64,000 bases of DNA from Erysipelotrichaceae bacterium (GTDB taxonomy: Bacteria > Bacillota_I > Bacilli_A > Erysipelotrichales > Erysipelotrichaceae): the NCBI GenBank assembly GCA_017512885.1, contig JAFWEP010000004.1, positions 1 to 64,000 on the forward strand, given 5' to 3'. Positions 25,966 through 34,949 of this stretch are shown piece after piece (within the stretch, counting starts at the first letter, position 1; every line of letters starts with the position of its first letter). The notes under the pieces are model-generated. The model saw only the letters and a list, made by a program, of their open reading frames with translations. It was not told where the DNA came from and searched no databases. The position numbers and the translations under genes were made by a program.

Positions 25966-27195
25966 TCATTTAAAGTCTTTTGCCGAAACAGTCTGTTGCG
26001 TTACTGTCTCTGCCAATTCCATCGCAACTTCAGGACTCTTGATACGGATCAGGTTATCCCATACATCCACTTTCCCAAGAAGGTTCATCCCTCCATACCA
26101 AACGATGCTTCTATCGATCAAGGCAAAATGTTCCGATAATGATTCCACAGTGATAACGCTGATACCGTTTTTCTTCATCAGCATGATCATCTCATCAGAG
26201 GCATCGCTTGCCATCCATAAGCTCGATCCCGGAGCCTGCGTGATCACCGTGATCCGAAGCCCGGAATCAAGCCCTTCATGTATGACCTCGAGGAAACGTC
26301 CGATCTTCGGATAGCACAGATCCAGGCTGCAGATAACGATCTCCTCACCTGCTTCCAGAAGATCCTGCTCAAAAACCCCTTGGTAATCCTGCGCGTCAAA
26401 GATCGCTTGCGTATTTTGCTTTTCTGTGTTCAATTCTGACAAAACACGGTAACCTATCCGCTTATAGGTCTTCAGCCGATGCTTATACTGATTGGCAAAG
26501 AAGCGGATATGGTGGTCGACATAGTCGTAGATGATCACGTCTTTCTTGCCGGGATACTGCCGGTCCAGTCTCCCTAGATACTGTAGCAGTCTTCCGTCAA
26601 AGCGCAAAGGTGCTGCCAGCAGCAAAGTATCCAGACGAGGAAAATCGAATCCTTCTCCGACTTTCTGTCCAGTAGCGATCAGTATCACGCTCTGACTGTC
26701 ATCTATCTTCTGCAACTTATCACGAACTTCCCAGTTCTCTTTTACTGTTTGGTCACCGTATATCAGATAAACGTTTTCTGCTTTTCCCTGCAGTTGCTCA
26801 TGCAGGTGTTTTGCGTGCGTCTTCAGCCTCGTCAGGATCAATACTGCCCTGTTTTTCTTTACGGCTTCCTCAGCATCCTGTAGAAGCATCTGATTGCGCA
26901 TTTCATCTTTTGCAGCAAGTTCGTAGGCGTCATTTATATCCAGCTCTTCTTGATGAAAACATGTCAGACGGGTAAAACGCGGGAGAACAAAATATCTGAA
27001 ATCACTGTCTTTCATCTTTTCAGAAACGGTGTAACGATGACGAATAGGTCCCAACAGCATATACAGGATCTTTTCCAGGTGATCACTGCGTACCGGGGTT
27101 GCCGAAACACCAAACACGTATTTGGATCTTACTCTCTGCAGGACCCGCTGTGCCTGTGATGACGCACCATGATGGCACTCATCCATGATGACCAT
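25966..27195 (-). CDS. TOTE-type primase-helicase, C-terminal part (helicase motifs II-VI and PLD-like domain), frameshifted off
   Basis: A 409-codon open frame continuing the gene at 27179-28915 after a one-base frame change. It begins at Walker B (VIMDECHHG), then GVSATPVRSD (motif III), an SF2 C-terminal lobe with LILTRLKTHA and TGQKVGEGFDFPRLDTLLLAAP, and motif VI in QYLGRLDRQYPG. From about residue 270 a phospholipase-D-like domain follows (VICSLDLCYPKIGRFLEV ... EHFALIDRSIVWYGGMNLLG). This degenerate HxK-type motif is seen in PLD-like domains attached to such helicases. The first ATG (27195) has no convincing ribosome-binding site. Alone this part lacks the ATP-binding loop, so it is useful only if the frame is restored. 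Confidence 0.8.
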   Translation of the reverse strand: MVIMDECHHGASSQAQRVLQRVRSKYVFGVSATPVRSDHLEKILYMLLGPIRHRYTVSEKMKDSDFRYFVLPRFTRLTCFHQEELDINDAYELAAKDEMRNQMLLQDAEEAVKKNRAVLILTRLKTHAKHLHEQLQGKAENVYLIYGDQTVKENWEVRDKLQKIDDSQSVILIATGQKVGEGFDFPRLDTLLLAAPLRFDGRLLQYLGRLDRQYPGKKDVIIYDYVDHHIRFFANQYKHRLKTYKRIGYRVLSELNTEKQNTQAIFDAQDYQGVFEQDLLEAGEEIVICSLDLCYPKIGRFLEVIHEGLDSGLRITVITQAPGSSLWMASDASDEMIMLMKKNGISVITVESLSEHFALIDRSIVWYGGMNLLGKVDVWDNLIRIKSPEVAMELAETVTQQTVSAKDFK

Positions 27196-28915
27196 GCCGT
27201 ATTGACTGAAACTTTTCCGGCAGTTCTTCTGACTGCAAAGAACCGATCATGGCAATATCAACGATTCCGGTCGTTTTATCGCTCCCGGCATGAAAAGTAC
27301 CTATCAGGCTTATTCTGGTTTTCTTGCGACCGGTCTTTGTCTGATAAACAGGTAGTGGCTCATCGAATAAAAGGAATCGTTCCAGCTCTCTGATCCACTG
27401 GGGGATCAGATCAGTTTTATCCAGAAGGATCAACGTGCTGACTTTCCGCTCGGCGATCAGATAGCTGCAGACCACAGTTTTTCCGAACGCAGTGGCTGCT
27501 TCCAGAATGCCATTTTCATACTGCAGAAGTTTTTCACCTGCGATCTCCTGCTTTTCCCGCAGTGTTCCGCAGAATTGTACTTTCAATGGACGTCCCGGAG
27601 CCCTTTCATCCCTGACTTCCAATGGTATACTGGCTTCTTTGCACTTATCAGACAGTCTTTCAAACAGACCTCGTGGTATCTGGACGTACCCATCTATATC
27701 TCTGCCTAGATAGATCGAGCGAAAAGTATTGTAGTTAGATCGACCGGAATGAAGGTTTCGATAATATTGCGGATTATCAAATGCCGCCAGACTGCGGATC
27801 TGATTTGCCAGCCTCGGTTTGGTATTCAGAACATCAACATAGATCCCATCCGCCAAAACGATATGCAGCGTCTCTTCAACATCTTCTTTGTGAAAAGACT
27901 GTTCTCTGCGCCAGGGCATCGGCCGGTCGTTCAGAGGCATCATCCCGACCAGAACCGTTTTCCCTGTCAGTTCATACGTCCAGTTCTGAATCTTTCTTTC
28001 GATCTCTTCTCTGGTCAGGCGTTTTGTTTCCAGCAGCGCTTTCATCTGATCTAGATAAGCATTCCCATGCTCATCCACAAACGCTGTATTTCCTTTCTGC
28101 AAGGCCCTTCCCTGCAATGGCAAGGCGATCAGATTCCCCAGCCTGTCGCTGCTGTCCTGCGAAGGATACATACGGTCATAAAAATGAAAAGAAGTCAGGT
28201 GTACTGATTCAGCTCCTTTTCCCAACAGTAGCTCTCCAAACTGCCGTGCCAGATAAGCCGGGACTGATTCCTTGAAAAAGATCCATATGTGTGCTCCTTT
28301 ACCGGATCGGGATCTTTCGGTAAGCAGAGGAATATGCTCCTCATGGCAGATGCTTTGAAGCGATCTGACTTCTTTTTTCCAAAGATCATCAGGATTCGCG
28401 TAATCATTGACCTCTGAACCTCTTTCGTGATCATCAAAGTCAAAAACCAGAAAACGGCAAGTACCATCCTCTAAAAGCGGATACAGACCGATCGCATCCG
28501 CACCGTCTTCGCGTTCTCCGAGCAAATGATTCTTGATAACACGCAGAGAAAGCGGCCGCCATTTTTGAAACGGGCAGTCTGAACAGTTCTGTTTTCCTTT
28601 TTGTTTCGGGCAGTTTTCTGACCAACGATTCGCGCATTGAGGATAATATCCCCCTTTGGTACCTCTGCGTGCATAAACATCTTTTCTGCCCCGGAACATC
28701 ATAAAGAACTGTCTGGCAGTATTATCATCTATTAGAACAGGTTCGATTCGTCCGCCCTGATCAGGATCGTACTCATTATCTGCCTGTTCCCTTTCTTCAC
28801 CGACTTCAAAATGAACTTCTCTTCCATTAAGAAGCTGCCGTAATTTCCGATTTTCTTCTTCCAGATCGCGGATCCTCTTCCGCAGTGTTTCAAGGGTGTT
28901 TTTCCCGGTTTCCAT
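27179..28915 (-). CDS. TOTE-type archaeo-eukaryotic primase/SF2 helicase, N-terminal part (frameshifted)
   Basis: A 578-codon frame holding the first part of a ~980-residue enzyme. An N-terminal coiled coil (residues 4-30) is followed by a Cys-rich segment (YPQCANRW, NCPKQKGKQNCSDCPFQKW, about 85-115). The archaeo-eukaryotic primase domain follows (about 60-300), with FLVFDFDDHE (about 153-162) and TERSRSGKGAHIWIFF (about 203-218). Helicase Walker A is AATAFGKT (about 475-485). After PEKF the frame runs into a stop at 27179. Removing one T from the TTT at 27209-27211 gives PEKFSQYGMVIMDECHHG, the expected helicase continuation. This is the primase-helicase architecture described for TOTE conflict systems. 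CATAAT lies 8 bases before the ATG and no Shine-Dalgarno is seen. Confidence 0.85.
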   Translation of the reverse strand: METGKNTLETLRKRIRDLEEENRKLRQLLNGREVHFEVGEEREQADNEYDPDQGGRIEPVLIDDNTARQFFMMFRGRKDVYARRGTKGGYYPQCANRWSENCPKQKGKQNCSDCPFQKWRPLSLRVIKNHLLGEREDGADAIGLYPLLEDGTCRFLVFDFDDHERGSEVNDYANPDDLWKKEVRSLQSICHEEHIPLLTERSRSGKGAHIWIFFKESVPAYLARQFGELLLGKGAESVHLTSFHFYDRMYPSQDSSDRLGNLIALPLQGRALQKGNTAFVDEHGNAYLDQMKALLETKRLTREEIERKIQNWTYELTGKTVLVGMMPLNDRPMPWRREQSFHKEDVEETLHIVLADGIYVDVLNTKPRLANQIRSLAAFDNPQYYRNLHSGRSNYNTFRSIYLGRDIDGYVQIPRGLFERLSDKCKEASIPLEVRDERAPGRPLKVQFCGTLREKQEIAGEKLLQYENGILEAATAFGKTVVCSYLIAERKVSTLILLDKTDLIPQWIRELERFLLFDEPLPVYQTKTGRKKTRISLIGTFHAGSDKTTGIVDIAMIGSLQSEELPEKFQSIRHGHHG

Positions 28916-28923
28916 CAGTAACG

Positions 28924-28953
28924 ATTATGATCAGACTCAGTGAGTTCCTTCAA
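28924..28953 (-). promoter_or_regulatory. Predicted promoter of the primase-helicase gene, leaderless type
   Basis: -35 TTGAAG (28948-28953) and -10 CATAAT (28924-28929) with an 18-base spacer on the minus strand. The -10 ends 8 bases before the ATG at 28915. It overlaps the 3' end of the GT4 gene, so the helicase can be transcribed separately from the polysaccharide operon. Confidence 0.5.
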
Positions 28954-30076
28954 ACTCCCCGTACAGTTCCTTCATGATCTGCGGATTGGGATAGTGATAA
29001 TCCAGAAGTTTCTTCTTGTATTCCTGCAGGACAGCCTTCTTTCCTTTCAGCTGTTTCAGTGCTTCCGTAAAGGCTTCTTCGCTGTTTTCGATGACCCAGC
29101 CGGTCTCTTCCTGCAGCAGCTGTTCCTTCACTCCGGCGACTTCACAGGCCAGTACCGGAGTATCCGAGACCAGGGATTCGATGGTGATCGTGGGATAGCC
29201 TTCGTAAAGCGAAGGCAGGACGAAGAGGTCAGCTTTGCGGATCAGGGGATAGGGGTTGCCCATCATACCGGTCCAGGTGATGAGATCTTCGACGCCCTTC
29301 TCTTTGGCTAAGGCGTGGATCTCCTCATGCAGCTCCCCGTCACCGATGACCGTCAGATCGCAGAAGTCCTTCACTTCGGCATAAGCCCTGATCAGCCTGT
29401 CCAGACCCTTCTGGGGATGGAACCTCGCCACACAGACCAGATCGATCTTTTCCGGATCCGCCGGCTTCGTTTCTTCGGCCAGACTCATAGCGCGGATGCG
29501 CTCCTCATCTATCAGGTTGTGGATGACGGTGATACGCTCGGCAGCGAAGAGTTCGGCGTAAGAAGCCTTTACTGTTTCGGAACAGGCGATGTTCTGATCG
29601 ATATGTTTTAAGGCTTCTTTGACCAGCTCCATGTGGTGGCTGCTGTAGTTGTGCTGCTTGTAGTCGACCTGCACCCAGTTCAGCTTGCGGTCGCTGTCGC
29701 CGTAAGCGGTGAAGATGGTGCAGAAGCCTTCCTTGGCCGAGAACTCGATATCGTAGTGATCCTGCAGGATCTTCTTTCTCTCTTTGGCGATCTTCCCTTT
29801 GATGAGTCCTGTCTTCATGTAGAAGAGCAGGCGCAGCTTATGGAAGAGATCTTTGCCCCTGCATTGCGATAAAGGCAGATCAATGGTATCGAAGAACTCG
29901 GTACCGCCCAGTACTCTTATGCCTTCCGGAACTTCCGGGAGGAGCTCCCCTCTCTTATGCAGCACCAAAAGATCGACCTCGTACTTCGTACGGTCGATAT
30001 TCTTCAAGAGCGTATTCAGGATGCGGGCAACACCGCCCATCGTCATCTCATCATTGACAAACAGTATCTTTTTCAT
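28937..30076 (-). CDS. Glycosyltransferase family 4
   Basis: A 379-residue retaining GT-B glycosyltransferase. The N-terminal lobe starts MKKILFVNDEMTMGGVARILNTLL, with the acceptor-site Gly-Gly loop. The C-terminal Glycos_transf_1 domain (about 195-360) carries CVARFHPQKGLDRLIRAYAEV, the donor-binding ADLFVLPSLYEGYPTITIES (E-x7-E type) and PVLACEVAGVKEQL. It is the last gene of the 12-kb operon that starts at 41264, 9 bases after the preceding GT2. It would add one sugar of the repeat unit on the cytoplasmic side; donor and acceptor are unknown. Confidence 0.92.
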   Translation of the reverse strand: MKKILFVNDEMTMGGVARILNTLLKNIDRTKYEVDLLVLHKRGELLPEVPEGIRVLGGTEFFDTIDLPLSQCRGKDLFHKLRLLFYMKTGLIKGKIAKERKKILQDHYDIEFSAKEGFCTIFTAYGDSDRKLNWVQVDYKQHNYSSHHMELVKEALKHIDQNIACSETVKASYAELFAAERITVIHNLIDEERIRAMSLAEETKPADPEKIDLVCVARFHPQKGLDRLIRAYAEVKDFCDLTVIGDGELHEEIHALAKEKGVEDLITWTGMMGNPYPLIRKADLFVLPSLYEGYPTITIESLVSDTPVLACEVAGVKEQLLQEETGWVIENSEEAFTEALKQLKGKKAVLQEYKKKLLDYHYPNPQIMKELYGEFEGTH

Positions 30077-30085
30077 GGGACATCC

Positions 30086-31018
30086 TCAGTAGATAAGATT
30101 CAGCAGTGCGGCTCTCTTCGTCTTCAGCAGATAAAAGACCAGCCGCTGCTTCCAGCTGTACTCTCTCTTCTTCGTCTCTTCGTACCAGTTCGGGAAAGCC
30201 CTGTCCAGTTCAGCAGCATTGCGCAGGAAGAAGGTCTGCCGCATGGCCTTGTCTTCGATCTCCCGGATGCGCAGAGTCGTCATGATCAGACCGTTGTCCA
30301 GATAGAGATCAGCCATATCTTCTGCTTTTAGCCCCAGGGTATCGCGGATGATCTTCAGCGACTTGTAGAGGTCGAAGATCCTTTCATCGGCGCTGTGGCT
30401 GATCGAACCGCTGCGCTGCATGTAGTTGTAGAGCGGTTCAGCAAGGTAGGAGATGCTTCCGGCTTCGGCCATCCAGACCGGCACCGAGGCCAGATCCTCG
30501 TACCAGATGCCCTTGACGAAACGTTTGTCTTTCAGGAAGGAAGCCCGATAGAGCTTGTTGTTGGCAGAGTTGTTCCAGAAAAGGATGCCCTTGTCCTCGG
30601 CAAAAGAGGAAAGAGCCTTCTTTCCGCCGGCGGAGACTTCTCTGCGTCCGTCTTCATAGACATACAGCAGATCGAAGCAGCAGATATCGCTGCCGTCCTT
30701 CTCGATCTGTTTCACGGTCTTCTCCAGCAGGGTCGGATCGATCGTATCGTCGGAATCCAGGAAGAAGATATACTCTCCCTTTACCCGCTCGAGACCGTAG
30801 TTGCGGGCATCGGAGAGCCCGCCGTTCGGCTTGTCCAGGAAGAGGAAGCGTTCGTCATCACCGACCGCCTCTCTGGCAACCGCGATACTGTTGTCCTTAG
30901 TGCCGTCATTGACGATCAGACACTCAAAGTCCGGAAAAGTCTGTGCCTTTACGGAAAGGACACAGTTGCGGATATACTTTTCGACACCATATACAGGTAC
31001 TACGATACTAACTTTCAT
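30086..31018 (-). CDS. Glycosyltransferase family 2 (310 aa)
   Basis: An inverting GT-A enzyme. The start VSIVVPVYGVEKYIRNCVLSV, the nucleotide-binding NDGTKDNS (about 37-44) and the metal-binding FFLDSDDTID (about 89-98) are clear. GIWYEDLASVPVWM (about 170-183) is the acceptor-site region usual in capsule GT2 enzymes. Its start overlaps the end of the preceding GT2 by 11 bases. The C-terminus (about 230-310) is basic and may sit on the membrane. Sugar specificity cannot be assigned. Confidence 0.92.
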   Translation of the reverse strand: MKVSIVVPVYGVEKYIRNCVLSVKAQTFPDFECLIVNDGTKDNSIAVAREAVGDDERFLFLDKPNGGLSDARNYGLERVKGEYIFFLDSDDTIDPTLLEKTVKQIEKDGSDICCFDLLYVYEDGRREVSAGGKKALSSFAEDKGILFWNNSANNKLYRASFLKDKRFVKGIWYEDLASVPVWMAEAGSISYLAEPLYNYMQRSGSISHSADERIFDLYKSLKIIRDTLGLKAEDMADLYLDNGLIMTTLRIREIEDKAMRQTFFLRNAAELDRAFPNWYEETKKREYSWKQRLVFYLLKTKRAALLNLIY

Positions 31019-32012
31019 AGCGTTCCCTCATCAGTTTCTTTAACCAGCGGTCGTATATCTTTTTCGAAAAGAGCGGCTGCAGCAGCAGTTTGTCTTTGGC
31101 GACGGCGACCTTTCCCTCCCGGGAATAACGGTCCAGGAGCGGAACGATGCGCCGGCGGTGCGGAAGGAGCCTTCGGAAGATGCGGTAGAAGTCTTCTCCC
31201 AGTTTCTTTGTTTCTTCTTTCGACAGAGCGGAGTTTCCCAGTTCATAGAACAGCACTTTACTGTTCTCAAAGACCGTGAAATAGAAGCTGTCATTGACTT
31301 CCATCTTCTCTGCCTGCTCCAGCATATGTTCGAATACGGTGATATGCTGCGTGATGAACTTCCGGATATCGGCGCTCATCGAGTTCCCTTCCCGCTCTTT
31401 CAGATAGTAAGCCAGCGGATCGGGGATATAGGAGACCGTCTTTGCCTGAGCTAAAGCCAGCAGGTAGAGCTCACAGTCGGTGTAGCTGACCTGGTGGGCA
31501 AAGCGGAGATCCTTCAGTAATCCTTTGCGGAACAGTTTCCCATGCGGTGCCGGGACGATCTCAGCGGCCGGCAGGAGATCGGGGGAGCGATAGATCCGGG
31601 CTTCCTGAAACTCTTCCGGAAACATCGAATCATACGTCGTCGTTCCGTCAGCGGTGACTTCGTAGCGTCCGGAGATCACGATATCGGCATCCGTACGGAC
31701 CTGTTCGTTATAGGCCTTCTCCAGACATTCCGGAGAGAGCCAGTCATCGGAATCACAGATCATGAGGAAGTCGCCCCGGCTTTCGGCAATGCCTCTTTCC
31801 TGTACGCTGCCGTAACCGCCGTTCTCTTTCTCGATGATACGGAAATGAGGATCCTTTCCGATCACTTCCCGGGCGACAGCCATACTGTTGTCCTTCGTTC
31901 CGTCATTGATCAGCAGACATTCGTAATCGGTGAAGGTCTGAGCTTTGACGGACTGCAGGCAGCGGGCGATATACTTCTCTACGTTGTAGACCGGTACGAT
32001 GACGCTGATCAT
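31008..32012 (-). CDS. Glycosyltransferase family 2 (334 aa)
   Basis: A GT2 enzyme with VYNVEKYIARCLQSVKAQTF, NDGTKDNS and MICDSDDWLSPE (DxD site, about 90-99). The NGGYGSVQERGIAESRGD loop resembles that of the large GT2/beta-propeller protein at 48365 rather than the NGGLSDARN loop of its neighbours. HQVSYTDCELYLLALA replaces the usual WYEDxA motif. These two traits suggest a separate acceptor class shared by the two proteins. It overlaps the upstream gene by four bases. Confidence 0.92.
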   Translation of the reverse strand: MISVIVPVYNVEKYIARCLQSVKAQTFTDYECLLINDGTKDNSMAVAREVIGKDPHFRIIEKENGGYGSVQERGIAESRGDFLMICDSDDWLSPECLEKAYNEQVRTDADIVISGRYEVTADGTTTYDSMFPEEFQEARIYRSPDLLPAAEIVPAPHGKLFRKGLLKDLRFAHQVSYTDCELYLLALAQAKTVSYIPDPLAYYLKEREGNSMSADIRKFITQHITVFEHMLEQAEKMEVNDSFYFTVFENSKVLFYELGNSALSKEETKKLGEDFYRIFRRLLPHRRRIVPLLDRYSREGKVAVAKDKLLLQPLFSKKIYDRWLKKLMRERYES

Positions 32013-32962
32013 GCCTTCCCCTTCAGCAGCAGATACATCTTCAACAGGAACGGATGGAAATAGAGGAAGTCATGTTTGTAGCGTTTCAGTTCGTATTTCG
32101 AATGCAGATCGCCGAAGGTCTTGCGCAGGTAAGCGCTGCTCTCCTGCAGGAAACGGTCGCGGACCTCCTTCCCGCCGAAACGGACGGCGATCTTCATGAC
32201 GTCGACGATGTTGATGATGGAGAGGGCCTTCAGTTCTTCTTTGTAGAGCTCATAGGTGCCCTTCTCCCGGTGATAGGAAAGGATCAGATCGGTCATCTGC
32301 AGGATCGAGAAGGAACCTTCATCAAAACAGTCGGTGCAGTTGCCGGCTCTGCCGATCGTGTAGTCGATCAGCGACTCGCCGATAAAGGCGATACGCTGCA
32401 CGTCCGCCAGCATCCGGAACACCATTCCGTGATCCTCGAACTTCCCTTCCGGGAAGGTATGTCCGTATTCCGTGAACAGTTCCCGTCTGTAGATCTTGTC
32501 CCAGGCGCAGCTTTCGATCTGCATCAGCACTTCCGGGTGCTCACGCAGGGAGAGCGCTCCGCTCTCCTTCGGGATCGCATCCTTCAGACGGCGGCCATTG
32601 CTGTCGACATAGGTCAGACCAAAGGCCACGATATCGCTCTGCGTCTCGCTGATCTTCCGATAAGCCTTTTCGATGCACTCCCGATGATAGGCATCATCCG
32701 CATCCAGAAACATGATATAGTCGCCCTTGGCCTGTTTCAGACCCAGATCGCGGGCGGCTGCCGGTCCCCGGTTGTCCTGCGTATAGACATGGAAACGGGG
32801 GTCATTCGTGTAAGACTCTGCGATCTGCAGAGTACGGTCGCTGCTGCCGTCATCGATCACGATGGCTTCAAGATCCGAGAAGGTCTGTCCGCACAGGCTG
32901 TTCAGACACCTTTCCAGATAGGCATCAACGTTATATGCCGGAATGATGATGCTTACTTTCAT
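32009..32962 (-). CDS. Glycosyltransferase family 2 (317 aa)
   Basis: A GT2 enzyme with SIIIPAYNVDAYLERCLNSL, DDGSSDRT, and MFLDADDAYHRE (about 89-100). KFEDHGMVFRMLADVQRIAF holds the acidic acceptor-side residues. The C-terminus ends in a short hydrophobic/basic segment (FHPFLLKMYLLLKGKA), perhaps a membrane contact. Four-base overlaps on both sides place it inside the operon. Confidence 0.92.
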   Translation of the reverse strand: MKVSIIIPAYNVDAYLERCLNSLCGQTFSDLEAIVIDDGSSDRTLQIAESYTNDPRFHVYTQDNRGPAAARDLGLKQAKGDYIMFLDADDAYHRECIEKAYRKISETQSDIVAFGLTYVDSNGRRLKDAIPKESGALSLREHPEVLMQIESCAWDKIYRRELFTEYGHTFPEGKFEDHGMVFRMLADVQRIAFIGESLIDYTIGRAGNCTDCFDEGSFSILQMTDLILSYHREKGTYELYKEELKALSIINIVDVMKIAVRFGGKEVRDRFLQESSAYLRKTFGDLHSKYELKRYKHDFLYFHPFLLKMYLLLKGKA

Positions 32963-33927
32963 TTTGTCAGATACCAGTGCCAGAATCCTTTCGTCAATGA
33001 GTTATTTGTCTGCAGGAAGAGCTGATTCTTCCGGTTGAAGGTGGAGATATAGGGGTTCTTCCGGTAGTCCGGGAATTCTTTTCTGACGAAAGTGAAGGCT
33101 TTCTCCATGAGTTCCCGATAGTGGTCCGTGCGCAGGAAACGGAAAGCGCCGTAGATCAGGAAGTGTTCGATATAGAGATATTCCAGTTCCTGCCGGAACG
33201 GAGCGTAAAGTCCTTTCTCCTTGAAGGAAGCAGTCACTCTTTCAAATACCGTGAAGATATCGTTCATCTTCTCATTATAGGAAGAGCCCATGATGGAAGA
33301 GGAACGCTGCCGGTAGTGGACGCCCAGTACCGGACAGTGACCGGGACTCTTGCAGGCAGCGAAATAGGCCAGGGTGACCGGGATATCCTCGTACCACAGT
33401 CCTTCCGGATAGCGCAGCTGCAGTTCTTCGAAGAGGTCTCTGCGGTAGAGCTTGTTCCAGGAGAAGAGCGGTGACAGGAACAGACTCTTCTGAACGCTGT
33501 CATTGACCCTGTTCAGACCGGGCTGGCGCATCGGCGCCCGGGAACCGTCTTCCCAGAAGTATTCCAGATCGGCCACGACCAGGTCATGACCGTGCTCTTC
33601 CGCAAAAGAGACGATCTTTCCGTAATAATCCTTCTCGACATAGTCATCGCTGTCCAGGAAGGCCAGATACTTTCCCCTTGCCTGCGGCAGGGCAAAGTTG
33701 CGGGCGCTGGAGAGCCCTCCGTTCTCTTTCTTCAGAGGAAGGAAGAGGGTGGGATAACGCTGCACATAGCGGTCGATGATATCCTGCGAATGATCTTTAG
33801 TGCCATCGTTGACGACCAGGATCTCCATCTCTTTCAGCGTCTGAGACGCCAAAGAACCCAGACATTCGTCCAGGTAATCCTCTACGTTATAAACAGGTAC
33901 GATGACACTTAAGATCGGATCGCTCAT
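32959..33927 (-). CDS. Glycosyltransferase family 2 (322 aa)
   Basis: A GT2 enzyme starting MSDPILSVIVPVYNVEDYLDECL. NDGTKDHSQDI and AFLDSDDYVEKD (DxD) are present, as is GLWYEDIPVTLAYFAACKSPGH. I use the ATG at 33927; a longer reading from a TTG at 33933 overlaps the rmlB stop and has no better ribosome-binding site. The gene begins 2 bases after rmlB, consistent with translational coupling. Confidence 0.92.
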   Translation of the reverse strand: MSDPILSVIVPVYNVEDYLDECLGSLASQTLKEMEILVVNDGTKDHSQDIIDRYVQRYPTLFLPLKKENGGLSSARNFALPQARGKYLAFLDSDDYVEKDYYGKIVSFAEEHGHDLVVADLEYFWEDGSRAPMRQPGLNRVNDSVQKSLFLSPLFSWNKLYRRDLFEELQLRYPEGLWYEDIPVTLAYFAACKSPGHCPVLGVHYRQRSSSIMGSSYNEKMNDIFTVFERVTASFKEKGLYAPFRQELEYLYIEHFLIYGAFRFLRTDHYRELMEKAFTFVRKEFPDYRKNPYISTFNRKNQLFLQTNNSLTKGFWHWYLTK

Positions 33928-33929
33928 AG

Positions 33930-34949
33930 TCAACGGTTTCCGTACATCTTTTCGTAATACTGCATGTAGTCACCGCTGGTGATCTCTTCGACCCAGCCGC
34001 GGTGCTGCTGGTACCACTCGATGGTCTCTTTGATGCCGGTATCGAAGGTGTACTGCGGCTGCCAGCCTAACTCGCTTTCGAGCTTCTTGGGATCGATCGC
34101 ATAGCGTAGATCATGACCCTTGCGGTCGGTGACATAGGTGATCAGGCTCTCGTCCTTGCCCAGCTGCTTCAGGATGGTCTTCACCACTTCGATATTGGCC
34201 CGTTCGTTGTGGCCGCCGACATTGTAGACTTCTCCTGTTCTGCCGTTACGCATGATCAGATCGATGGCTCTGCAGTGATCGGAGACATGCAGCCAGTCTC
34301 TGACGTTGAGACCTTTGCCGTAGACCGGCAAGGGGATGTCATGTTCCGCATTGTGGATCATCAAAGGAATGAGCTTCTCCGGGAACTGGTAGGGACCGTA
34401 GTTGTTGGAGCAGCGGGAGATGGTGGTATCGAGACCGTAGGTGCGGTGATAGGCTCCGACTAAAAGGTCGGCAGAAGCCTTGGAAGAAGAATAGGGACTG
34501 GAAGTATGCAGAGGGGTCTCTTCAGTGAAGAAGAGATCTTTCCGCTCTAAAGGCAGATCGCCGTAGACTTCGTCAGTAGAGACCTGATGGAATCTCTTTA
34601 CACCGTACTTCAGCGAGGCATCCATCAGTACCGAAGTACCGATGATGTTGGTCTGCAAGAAGATCTCGGGATCTTCAATGGAACGGTCGACATGGCTCTC
34701 TGCCGCAAAGTTGACGACAAGGTCGAACCTCTCCTTTTCAAAGAGAGAATAGATCGCTTCCCTGTCGCGGATATCCATCTTCACGAAAGAGAACTGTCGG
34801 TTGTCCTTGCAGCCATCGAGATTCTTCAGGTTGCCGGCATAGGTCAGAAGATCAAGGGCAACGATCTGATCCTCCGGATGATCCGCTAACTGCTGATAGA
34901 CGAAATTGGAGCCGATAAAACCGGCAGCTCCGGTCACTAAGATCTTCAT
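33930..34949 (-). CDS. rmlB: dTDP-glucose 4,6-dehydratase
   Basis: A 339-residue extended short-chain dehydrogenase that converts dTDP-D-glucose to dTDP-4-keto-6-deoxy-D-glucose. The NAD-binding ILVTGAAGFIGSNFVYQ is at the N-terminus. VNFAAESHVDRSIEDPEIF, the TDEVYGDL motif (catalytic Asp-Glu next to the Thr) and YSSSKASAD (Tyr-x3-Lys) are intact, followed by RCSNNYGPYQFPEKLIPL. The length is typical. It abuts rmlA with no gap. With no RmlC or RmlD in the window, its product more likely goes to the aminotransferase at 40131-41264. Confidence 0.96.
   Translation of the reverse strand: MKILVTGAAGFIGSNFVYQQLADHPEDQIVALDLLTYAGNLKNLDGCKDNRQFSFVKMDIRDREAIYSLFEKERFDLVVNFAAESHVDRSIEDPEIFLQTNIIGTSVLMDASLKYGVKRFHQVSTDEVYGDLPLERKDLFFTEETPLHTSSPYSSSKASADLLVGAYHRTYGLDTTISRCSNNYGPYQFPEKLIPLMIHNAEHDIPLPVYGKGLNVRDWLHVSDHCRAIDLIMRNGRTGEVYNVGGHNERANIEVVKTILKQLGKDESLITYVTDRKGHDLRYAIDPKKLESELGWQPQYTFDTGIKETIEWYQQHRGWVEEITSGDYMQYYEKMYGNR

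Noticed and set aside
31040-31294. 84-residue second-frame protein inside the GT2 gene
   Set aside because: Fully nested, Ser/Arg-rich and without features; a shadow frame.
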